From contig JAGBKC010000031.1 of assembly GCA_017934115.1 (NCBI GenBank), positions 1-46,082 on the forward strand: a stretch of 46,082 nt of DNA. The letters run 5' to 3'. Position numbers and translations under genes: made by a program. The stretch comes from Actinomycetaceae bacterium. GTDB lineage: Bacteria > Actinomycetota > Actinomycetes > Actinomycetales > Actinomycetaceae. The notes beneath the pieces are model-generated. The model saw only the letters and a program-made list of their open reading frames with translations. It ran no database searches and was not told where the DNA came from. Each line of letters starts with the position of its first letter. Positions within the stretch are counted from its first letter, which is position 1. Shown here one piece after another: positions 39,399 through 46,082 of the stretch.

Positions 39399-40862
39399 CT
39401 ATTTATTGTTCTCACGACGCCACTGATTAAAAGGTTCATTCCATTTTTCACTTAATGGAAAAAGACCATCGACAGATTCTCCCTTTTCAACCATTTCGAA
39501 AATGAACTCTTCTTTCAATTCTTGCATTTCGCAAGCCTCGACAAGTTCTTCGACCAAGAATGGAGGAATAACGAGAGCACCGTCATCGTCAGCAACGATC
39601 ACATCACCAGGCTGTACAGCAACACCACCGCAAGAAATCGTTGTATCTGTTTCCCATGGAATATGGACGCGTCCTAATACGGATGGATGTGTGCTTTGGG
39701 CATGCACAGGCAAACCAATAGCTGCTACTGCTTCACTATCACGAACAGCACCATCGGTAATAATTCCAGCAGCACCGCGAACTTTCGCACGAAGAGCCAA
39801 GATATCGCCAAGGGTTCCTGCAAATTCATATCCGCGTGCTTCCATTACAAGAATTTCGCCTTCATTGACACTATCGATTGCTTGCTTTTGTGCGTTAAAA
39901 CCGCCGCCCTTTTGCTTAAATAAATCAGGACGATGAGCAACATAGCGTAAAGTTCGCGCGAGGCCAACCATCTTGCGCCCCTTAACCAAAGGATGCACAC
40001 CATCGATGGATACATTAGGATATCCGCGCTTACGCAATTGCGATGAAAGTGTTGCAATTGCAAGTTTTTCAAGGCGAGCGCGCAATTCGTCTGTCAATTC
40101 AAATTCAGGCTCGAGACCAGCTTCTTCACGTGAACCCCAGGCATCGATCTTCTGCTTTTCTGGAGCGCTTGGACCGCTGCCGATCTTTGCTAACTCTTCT
40201 CCTTCAATAGCAGTTGTAACGAGTTCACCAGTAGTGATTGTTGGGTCATCTTCCGAAAAAACCTCAACACTTACTGTTTGACCAGGCAAAAGAACTGAAG
40301 AACCAGCAGGTGTGCCTGTTAAAATAACGTCACCGACTTCGAAGGTCATGAAACGTGAAAGATCAGCAATAAAATGAGAAATACTAAAAAGAAGCGTAGA
40401 AGAAGAATCGTCTTGAACTATTTCACCATCACGCTTAACGCGAATATGCAAACCATCTTCACGCACTTTATCTGCAGGTATGAGCGTTGGTCCAAGAGGT
40501 GTCATTCCATCACCAGATTTTGAACGTACATTCGATCCCTTATCTGCAGCACGGAAATCAAGCAGTCCCATATCATTACCAGCAGTTACCCAGCCAACAT
40601 GACTCCATGCATCTTCTTCAGAAATATTACGGCCAGCTTTGCCGATAATAACAGCGATTTCCCCTTCAAATACCAACAATTCTGTTCCTTGTGGACGAAC
40701 AACTGTTGATCCAGTATCAGCAACTGAGGATGCTGCCTTCATAAAATAGGATGCTTCTTTAGGTGTGCGACCACGTTGAGCAGCACGCGAAGCATAGGAA
40801 AGGTGAACAGCAATAATTTTGCCGATATTGGTTCCAATTTCTTTTTCAACAAGACTTGTCAC
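39399..40862 (-). CDS. Fusion protein: FAH-family decarboxylase/isomerase (HpaG-like) plus RraA-like aldolase
   Basis: 487 residues in two catalytic modules. Residues about 15-210 are a fumarylacetoacetate-hydrolase fold with metal ligands Glu66, Glu68 (FEGEIAVIIGK) and Asp97 (AGNDMG), plus GDVILTGTPAG. This suits HpaG-type decarboxylation and isomerisation of 5-carboxymethyl-2-hydroxymuconate. Residues about 255-470 are RraA-like (SIDGVHPLV; GEILVMEARG; GIITDGAVRDSE; VQPGDVIVADDDGALVIP), a family that includes the metal-dependent 4-hydroxy-4-methyl-2-oxoglutarate aldolase. That domain could replace HpaI, releasing pyruvate and succinic semialdehyde. Start is GTG at 40862 after AGGAG. It is first in an operon with hpaE. 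No HpaH hydratase is present. Confidence 0.88.
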   Translation of the reverse strand: MTSLVEKEIGTNIGKIIAVHLSYASRAAQRGRTPKEASYFMKAASSVADTGSTVVRPQGTELLVFEGEIAVIIGKAGRNISEEDAWSHVGWVTAGNDMGLLDFRAADKGSNVRSKSGDGMTPLGPTLIPADKVREDGLHIRVKRDGEIVQDDSSSTLLFSISHFIADLSRFMTFEVGDVILTGTPAGSSVLLPGQTVSVEVFSEDDPTITTGELVTTAIEGEELAKIGSGPSAPEKQKIDAWGSREEAGLEPEFELTDELRARLEKLAIATLSSQLRKRGYPNVSIDGVHPLVKGRKMVGLARTLRYVAHRPDLFKQKGGGFNAQKQAIDSVNEGEILVMEARGYEFAGTLGDILALRAKVRGAAGIITDGAVRDSEAVAAIGLPVHAQSTHPSVLGRVHIPWETDTTISCGGVAVQPGDVIVADDDGALVIPPFLVEELVEACEMQELKEEFIFEMVEKGESVDGLFPLSEKWNEPFNQWRRENNK

Positions 40863-40884
40863 AAGAAACTCCTATTACCAGTAG

Positions 40885-40901
40885 ATAATGTCAAACATTA
40901 T
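40885..40901 (-). promoter_or_regulatory. Operator-like inverted repeat over the -10 box of the FAH-RraA/hpaE operon
   Basis: ATAATGT-CAA-ACATTAT is a perfect 7+7 repeat. Read on the minus strand it contains TATAAT (with the flanking base), about 35 bp before the GTG start. A regulator bound here would block the promoter. The remaining divergent region to 41131 holds one weaker repeat (GTATCT/AGATAC, 40948-40968). Confidence 0.5.
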
Positions 40902-41131
40902 ACATACTACAAAAAAAATCATGTTTTATACGCAAAAGGTCGGTTAGGTATCTCAAGATTATAGATACACCAACAGTTTTACTCAATTCTTACTTTTTTC
41001 AACGCTTACCCATTTTAAGCTTGTAGCTACACCTGAAACATAAAAGAAAACTACATAACATGTCATTTAGGGTAAACTGTGGCTTGCATAGTGGCTTTTC
41101 CACTTCTCAACATTATTAATAAGGAGAACGT

Positions 41132-42613
41132 ATGACCGAGCAAGAAATCAAAGAACTTCTTGAGCGTATTCCTACAGGAATTTTTATCGATGGACAATTC
41201 CGCGAATCAGCATCTGGCAAACGCTTTGACGTCATTAATCCAGCAACAGGTAAAGTTTTAACAACAGTTGCTAGCGCAACTCCAGAAGATTCGGCAGCTG
41301 CCATCAAAAGCGCCGATGAAGCTCAAGAAAAATGGGCTGCAACTGCTCCACGTGAACGTGCAGAAATTTTGCGTCGCGCCTTTGACCTTGCTAATGGAAA
41401 ATATCGTAAAGACCTCGCAGCTGTTATGACACTCGAAATGGGCAAGCCACTCGACCAAGCAGATGGTGAAGTGACCTATGGTGCAGAATTCTTACGCTGG
41501 TTCTCAGAAGAGGCAGCGCACATCCGCGGCGATTACTTCCGTGTTCCAGAAGGCCATATTCAAGCCATCGTTGTGCGCCGCCCAGTGGGCCCATGCTTAT
41601 TCATCACACCATGGAACTTCCCTCTCGCAATGGCAACACGTAAGTGCGGCCCAGCATTCGCAGCAGGCAACACAGCGATTTTGAAGCCGGCAAGTGGCAC
41701 GCCACTTACATCACTTCTCTTCGCACAAATCATGAAAGAAGCAGGGCTTCCTGCAGGTGTTCTTACTGTCCTTCCATCCGAACAGAGCCGCGCTATTACT
41801 GCTCCTATCATTCAAGATAAGCGTCTTCGCAAGGTCTCTTTCACTGGGTCTACTCAAGTTGGTAAAGCGCTTTTGAAGGAATGTGCCGATAATGTTTTGC
41901 GCACCTCCATGGAACTTGGCGGAAATGCACCATTTATTGTCTTTGAAGATGCAGATATCGATAAAGCCGTTGCAGCTGCTGTTGCTACAAAGATGCGCAA
42001 TATGGGCGAGGCTTGTAACGCTGCCGATCACTTCTTCGTACATGCAGATGTTTACGATGAATTCACCAAGAAGTTTGCTGATGCTATTGCAAATCAAAAG
42101 GTTGGCAATGGATTAGAAGACGGCGTACAGGTCGGCCCACTCGTTTCTGAAAAACAGCTTAACGACATCACAGCAATGGTAGAAGGCGCACTTAAAGAAG
42201 GCGCTAACGTACTGACAGGTGGCGAACGTATTGGAAATGAAGGCTATTTCTTTGCCCCAACCGTCCTTACTGATGTCGACCCTGAATCAGCAATTATGGT
42301 CAATGAAATCTTTGGCCCTATTGCCCCGGTTGTGCGATTTACAGACGAAAAGGAATTAGTAAAGCTTATTAATTCTGATACCGTTGGCCTTGGTGGATAC
42401 TTCCACACAAAGGACATCCAACGTATTTTGCGTCTTGCGGAACAGCTTGAAATTGGCATGCTCGGCGTCAACACCGCAACTATTTCAAATGCTGGCGCAC
42501 CATTTGGCGGCCTTAAGCAATCAGGCATGGGGCGAGAAGGTGGCAAAGAAGGCATTGAAGAATATCTCGAAACCGTTTATGTTGGTTTGCCAGCTCCAGA
42601 TTTTGGCGTGTAA
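41132..42613 (+). CDS. Succinate-semialdehyde dehydrogenase (NAD(P)+)
   Basis: Oxidises succinic semialdehyde, the C4 product of the homoprotocatechuate pathway, to succinate for the citric acid cycle. The 493-residue aldehyde dehydrogenase has catalytic Cys295 in MGEACNAAD, base Glu261 in MELGGNAP, and FITPWNFPLAMATRKCGPAFAAGNTAILKPA, which is close to GabD/SSADH proteins. The ATG at 41132 follows AAGGAG. It is divergent from the FAH-RraA gene across 269 bp that likely carries shared control. A clear terminator follows. Substrate assignment combines family likeness and pathway fit. Confidence 0.88.
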   Translation: MTEQEIKELLERIPTGIFIDGQFRESASGKRFDVINPATGKVLTTVASATPEDSAAAIKSADEAQEKWAATAPRERAEILRRAFDLANGKYRKDLAAVMTLEMGKPLDQADGEVTYGAEFLRWFSEEAAHIRGDYFRVPEGHIQAIVVRRPVGPCLFITPWNFPLAMATRKCGPAFAAGNTAILKPASGTPLTSLLFAQIMKEAGLPAGVLTVLPSEQSRAITAPIIQDKRLRKVSFTGSTQVGKALLKECADNVLRTSMELGGNAPFIVFEDADIDKAVAAAVATKMRNMGEACNAADHFFVHADVYDEFTKKFADAIANQKVGNGLEDGVQVGPLVSEKQLNDITAMVEGALKEGANVLTGGERIGNEGYFFAPTVLTDVDPESAIMVNEIFGPIAPVVRFTDEKELVKLINSDTVGLGGYFHTKDIQRILRLAEQLEIGMLGVNTATISNAGAPFGGLKQSGMGREGGKEGIEEYLETVYVGLPAPDFGV

Positions 42614-42640
42614 AACTTTCCTTGAGGTTCGTTTCTTAGA

Positions 42641-42675
42641 TGAGAGAGTGATTGATCGTCGCTCTCTCATTTTTA
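42641..42675 (+). terminator. Terminator of the SSADH gene
   Basis: TGAGAGAG (42641-42648) pairs with CTCTCTCA (42662-42669), followed by TTTTTATT, 27 bases past the stop codon. Confidence 0.9.
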
Positions 42676-42768
42676 TTGCTTCATTGATTGCCAAAACGAT
42701 ATCTTGATTTTTTATCTGTTTTATCAATAACTTCCGTAACTAACTATGTGCCAAAAAAATAGTACACA

Positions 42769-42789
42769 TGTAAGCCTTTGAAACTTACA
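42769..42789 (-). terminator. Possible terminator of the bacteriocin operon
   Basis: TGTAAG (42769-42774) pairs with CTTACA (42784-42789). On the minus strand a TACTATTTTTTT run follows a few bases later. It is 67 bases beyond the ABC ATPase stop. The stem is short. Confidence 0.4.
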
Positions 42790-42856
42790 CATCACTAATG
42801 ATCAATACATTCTTAAGAAGCGCCATCGTGCCACTAACACCAACAGACACACTTTT

Positions 42857-43522
42857 CTAGACAAGCACAATAGAAGAATCACAAGCTCGAGCTAAATCCT
42901 CATCATGAGTCACTAAAATAATAGTTTTCCCATATTCATCACGCATCATTTCAAGCAAATGAAATACATTCATCGCATTCGTTTTATCAAGCGATCCCGT
43001 TGGTTCATCAGCAAGAATCAACTCACCTGGTTTCACGATACATCGAGCAACTGCAACGCGCTGCATCTGCCCTCCCGACAAAGTATTCACAGGTTTAAGC
43101 ATCACATCTGCAATGCCAAGAACATCAAGTGCTTCCTGCATTTTTTCATGTTTCTCTTTTTTTGATAGATTCGTATACTTCATAGCGATCATCAGATTTT
43201 TTTCCACCGACATATTATTTATTAAAGCAAAGGATTGAAAGAGATAATTGATGGTATAACGGCGCAACAAGGTAGCTTTTCTGCTCTTCAATGCAGGAAG
43301 AGAAGAACCGTCAATTTTGAGAGTTCCAGAATCTATTGATTCAAGCAAGCCAATCATATTCAAAATAGTAGATTTCCCCGAGCCGCTAGGCCCAACAAGC
43401 GACACCATAGTATTGCGAAAAACGTCAAAAGAAAGATTTTTACATACAGATATGTCATGAAAACTCTTTGATAATCCGCGAGCGCTCACAAAAATCTCAT
43501 TCTCATTATTTGTCATATTCAT
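42857..43522 (-). CDS. ABC transporter ATP-binding protein of a lactococcin 972-type bacteriocin system
   Basis: ATPase that powers the adjacent large membrane protein, likely for bacteriocin export, immunity or both. The 221-residue protein has Walker A GPSGSGKST, signature LSGGQMQRVAVARC, Walker B LILADEPTGSLD and the switch His in LVTHDED. It belongs to the LolD/MacB-like group. The TGSLDKTNAMNVFHLL stretch resembles ATPases annotated next to lactococcin 972 genes. The ATG at 43522 follows AAGGTG. It lies 15 bases after the membrane protein stop and is third in the operon. Confidence 0.9.
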   Translation of the reverse strand: MNMTNNENEIFVSARGLSKSFHDISVCKNLSFDVFRNTMVSLVGPSGSGKSTILNMIGLLESIDSGTLKIDGSSLPALKSRKATLLRRYTINYLFQSFALINNMSVEKNLMIAMKYTNLSKKEKHEKMQEALDVLGIADVMLKPVNTLSGGQMQRVAVARCIVKPGELILADEPTGSLDKTNAMNVFHLLEMMRDEYGKTIILVTHDEDLARACDSSIVLV

Positions 43523-43537
43523 ATTTTCACCTTCATA

Positions 43538-45754
43538 TTATTGTTGTGTTTTCAAGAAAGTAACTATTGAAGAAACATCGTTTTTTCGAGCTAATACGTA
43601 AAGCAAAAAAACTTCTATCGTCACAAAAATACTTGTTACAACATAAGAAAAAACGTTTCCGTATGCATATGCGTATGCGTATAGTGCGCATGCCGTTATT
43701 CCGCACATCAACAATAATGGCATGTACAATTTCGCTATTCCTTCACCTAAAAATCGTTGCACATTCAATTTTTCATCAAAAGCAATTCGATACAAATAAA
43801 AAACAACTATCAAGGATATAACTGCTAAAAACATAGAAAATAAAAGGATACTTCCATAAAAATACATCATTGTTTTATACTCATCGATCTCTGCAGATAT
43901 GCTTGCGTATATAGATTGCGTTTGCAGCTCATTATCATCAAGATGAAAAGAGCGAGTATACTCATTATTCATATATTTTGACACAGCTGATTCGCTCATT
44001 TTCAAAACAGAACCATCAAAACCAACACCTTGTAATGACGTTACATTTGTGTATGTCATGTTCTCTGGCACTACAAGAGAAAATACAACATGTTGAGCAT
44101 CAGCATATACATTTTTGCCTAAATCAGCATTCCATGTAAATACACCGCGATCATATTCATATGTTTCACAATAGGTATTTTTTTCTTTACCAAAAAGAAT
44201 CCCTTCATGATGTGTTTTATCTACATCCATCATATTTTCTGTAGTTATCACTTTACAGACATTCTTTTTTTCTTGCTCAGCAACCGTTGAATGCATAAAA
44301 TACACGCGATGCCCTTCATGTGCTTTTTTCACCATCGAATCATCAAAAGATATACCTATATGAGACATATATTCAGGAGACACATTCATCAACACATAAT
44401 CATCTTCAAAATATGTATCATGTTCAGGCAATTGCACCTCATCATAAAGTTTCTTGCTCCACTGCGAATTGTAATCTTCCGCATACACATAGAAAACATC
44501 CTTATCGCGCGCAAATGAAGAATACCATTCATAAAGATCATAAGCGTAAGCAGAAGATAACATCGAAAAGGACGCTTCATCATTTCCAGTTTGAACATGA
44601 GATATCACATGCATATCCTGTACAGAACTCCACGCATTCATAACTTCGCGCTTATGAGAAATTTCTTTGAGTACGCCATCAGAAATAATATGTCCCATTC
44701 CCGCTACACCTACACTTGCTAGAGCATATAACCCCAACGTCATACCTATCAATAATCTATGTGAATATCGATGACGTATAGCATTAATTGATGACGTTTG
44801 ATAAACAACCAGCAATGCAGGCAAAGTAGCAACAATAGACACGACTAAAGAAAGCACACCGTAAAAAACAAAAGTGGAGATGTAGGAAAAATTAAAAATA
44901 CTTCCATACGACATTATGTAAGCAAAAACAACAAAGAAAAACGGAAGCACAAATACGCTTAATAATGGCAAGCGAAGAACATCCCATATAAAGCTAAAAC
45001 GCGAATATCCAAGCAGAAGGATCTTTCCCATATCACTTAAAGAACGTACAAGTATCACCACACAGCTGACTGCAAAAAGAAAAATACTTATTCCCCACAA
45101 AGAAATGAAGAAAAAATATTGTGGCGAACTAACATCACTGCCTTGTTTTTTCTCAAATAGTGTATCTTTGTCTACCTGAAGGATCGAACTCAGTTCAGTA
45201 AAAAATAGGTCTTTATCTGCCTTATTACCCACAAGATAATATGTACCATTGACGTTATTATGCCAAGAAGCCCATTTTCCATAGTTAACAAAAGAAATAT
45301 TTGTACCGAATTGAAAATACGGCAAGCGATATGCACATCCACCTGTTCCACTTATGCATACATTTTCATCTTCGCTCACCTTTTTCAACGCAGATGGATC
45401 AATAACCGAAAAATTCATATACACATAGGTATCTACTTTTTCTAAGACATGCGTTTTTCCAGTAACAGCAAAAGTCTTTTGTTTCACGAAAAACGAAGAA
45501 TCGCCTACCTCTTCTGCGGCATAAAAAAGGAAAAGATCATGTTGAGCAGTATTTTCTTGCAGAAAATCGCTTAGCATCTCAGTTGCTTCATCCTCAATAT
45601 TATAAATGTAAAATGTTTCTCCTTTTTTTTGCAGATATTCATCTATCCCATTCACATACGCATTATCCACATTAAGTGCAGACACAATGGCAAAAAGAGC
45701 TCCTTGAAGAAGAACAAGAAAGCTTGCCACGTACACCAAAAAGCTCTTTTTCAC
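43538..45754 (-). CDS. Bacteriocin-associated integral membrane protein (lactococcin 972 group, DUF1430-like)
   Basis: A 738-residue membrane protein thought to form, with the ATPase, the transporter or immunity complex of lactococcin 972 systems. One TM at the N-terminus (about 5-27) is followed by an extracytoplasmic domain (about 28-210). Four TM follow (about 213-360), then a second large outer domain (about 365-625) and three TM at the end. This 1+4+3 layout matches the family, whose members resemble FtsX/MacB permeases. The start is GTG at 45754 after AAGGTG. The gene lies 15 bases after the bacteriocin precursor and is visibly more AT-rich than the catabolic genes. Confidence 0.85.
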   Translation of the reverse strand: MKKSFLVYVASFLVLLQGALFAIVSALNVDNAYVNGIDEYLQKKGETFYIYNIEDEATEMLSDFLQENTAQHDLFLFYAAEEVGDSSFFVKQKTFAVTGKTHVLEKVDTYVYMNFSVIDPSALKKVSEDENVCISGTGGCAYRLPYFQFGTNISFVNYGKWASWHNNVNGTYYLVGNKADKDLFFTELSSILQVDKDTLFEKKQGSDVSSPQYFFFISLWGISIFLFAVSCVVILVRSLSDMGKILLLGYSRFSFIWDVLRLPLLSVFVLPFFFVVFAYIMSYGSIFNFSYISTFVFYGVLSLVVSIVATLPALLVVYQTSSINAIRHRYSHRLLIGMTLGLYALASVGVAGMGHIISDGVLKEISHKREVMNAWSSVQDMHVISHVQTGNDEASFSMLSSAYAYDLYEWYSSFARDKDVFYVYAEDYNSQWSKKLYDEVQLPEHDTYFEDDYVLMNVSPEYMSHIGISFDDSMVKKAHEGHRVYFMHSTVAEQEKKNVCKVITTENMMDVDKTHHEGILFGKEKNTYCETYEYDRGVFTWNADLGKNVYADAQHVVFSLVVPENMTYTNVTSLQGVGFDGSVLKMSESAVSKYMNNEYTRSFHLDDNELQTQSIYASISAEIDEYKTMMYFYGSILLFSMFLAVISLIVVFYLYRIAFDEKLNVQRFLGEGIAKLYMPLLLMCGITACALYAYAYAYGNVFSYVVTSIFVTIEVFLLYVLARKNDVSSIVTFLKTQQ

Positions 45755-45769
45755 TTATTTCACCTTCAT

Positions 45770-46066
45770 TTAGCCCCAGCAATTCCAGTATGCGTGCGCT
45801 GTACTCCATGGAGCAACATACTTTGATGCCTTAGCCCATTGTTGTTTTTTAGCAGACGCATAGTTTCCATTAACAGTAGCACTATGACTATAGACACTAG
45901 AATACACATGGGAGTACGCTTTTCCTAATTTGAGATAACGTCCGTGATCCCATTGAACGGCAGCGCCTTTATAATAAACAGTTTGAGCATTAGCAATGCC
46001 AGGAACAGCAAAAACAGATACCGCCCCGATAAGCATACTCACAGCTGCTTTTTTTATTTTTGTCAT
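45770..46066 (-). CDS. Lactococcin 972-family bacteriocin precursor
   Basis: A secreted peptide bacteriocin. Lactococcin 972 itself binds lipid II and blocks septum formation in lactococci. The 98-residue precursor has a signal peptide (about 1-27, cleavage after IANA) and a mature part of about 71 residues. The mature part matches the family pattern: WDHG near residue 39, an AYSHVYSS-VYSHSATV segment like SAYSNYHHGSKTHSATV of lactococcin 972, then WAKAS and a C-terminal aromatic stretch (AHAYWNCWG). The ATG at 46066 follows AAGGAAGGTG. It is first in the operon; its promoter lies beyond the window edge. The lone Cys near the end is unusual for the family as I remember it. Confidence 0.88.
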   Translation of the reverse strand: MTKIKKAAVSMLIGAVSVFAVPGIANAQTVYYKGAAVQWDHGRYLKLGKAYSHVYSSVYSHSATVNGNYASAKKQQWAKASKYVAPWSTAHAYWNCWG

Positions 46067-46082
46067 TTCGCACCTTCCTTAA

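Noticed and set aside
40948..40968. Inverted repeat GTATCT/AGATAC in the FAH-SSADH divergent region
   Set aside because: Only six base pairs with a 9-nt gap; not strong enough to list as a separate site.
1..46082. CRISPR arrays, insertion sequences, prophage genes
   Set aside because: No regularly spaced repeats, transposase or integrase motifs, or phage structural genes were seen on either strand.

Overview
The window is a stretch of low-GC actinobacterial chromosome (roughly 40-45 % GC by eye). The phylum call rests on the topA-tmk-holB block, crgA next to a class E sortase and a pabA-type amidotransferase, a short actinobacterial Ino1, a TopA that ends in a Lys/Ala tail without zinc fingers, and a homoprotocatechuate dioxygenase of the Brevibacterium/Arthrobacter kind. 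I cannot name the genus.

Layout. 1-5 kb: tRNA-Thr, a secreted lipoprotein peptidase, rplJ-rplL with an L10 leader, and a 14-TM drug exporter. 5-12.2 kb: holB, tmk, topA, pyrE, a short-chain dehydrogenase and a secreted protein, all on the minus strand. 12.2-18.5 kb: an SRPBCC protein, a broken LuxR-type regulator, a TetR regulator, a NifX-like protein, an SLC13 transporter with an unusual outer domain, RidA plus two paralogous small proteins, and tRNA-Arg. 18.6-29.7 kb is a cell-envelope and signalling block: crgA, sortase E, a 52-residue membrane protein, pabA, ino1, an AI-2E-family permease, a class A penicillin-binding protein, a FemABX-family protein and a two-component system.

29.9-42.7 kb is an aromatic-acid catabolic island: a MobA-like flavin hydroxylase, a GntR regulator, two MHS-family transporters, hpaD, hpaE, a fused FAH-RraA protein and a succinate-semialdehyde dehydrogenase. 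Read together they give meta-cleavage of homoprotocatechuate (3,4-dihydroxyphenylacetate) to pyruvate and succinate. The dioxygenase assignment is very firm because every catalytic residue falls at the same number as in the Brevibacterium fuscum enzyme. The upstream hydroxylase and the fused decarboxylase/aldolase are non-standard, and no dedicated HpaH hydratase is visible.

The most novel signal is in this island. The hydroxylase and one transporter, 2.6 kb apart, carry the same structured 5' leader. A 12-bp helix buries the Shine-Dalgarno sequence, and it encloses a hairpin whose stem differs in sequence between copies but stays paired around a 16-nt loop with shared bases. This looks like a new cis-regulatory RNA. 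A third, different structured leader precedes the second transporter.

42.8-46.1 kb, running to the window edge, is a lactococcin 972-type bacteriocin operon: precursor, large membrane protein and ABC ATPase, visibly more AT-rich than its surroundings.
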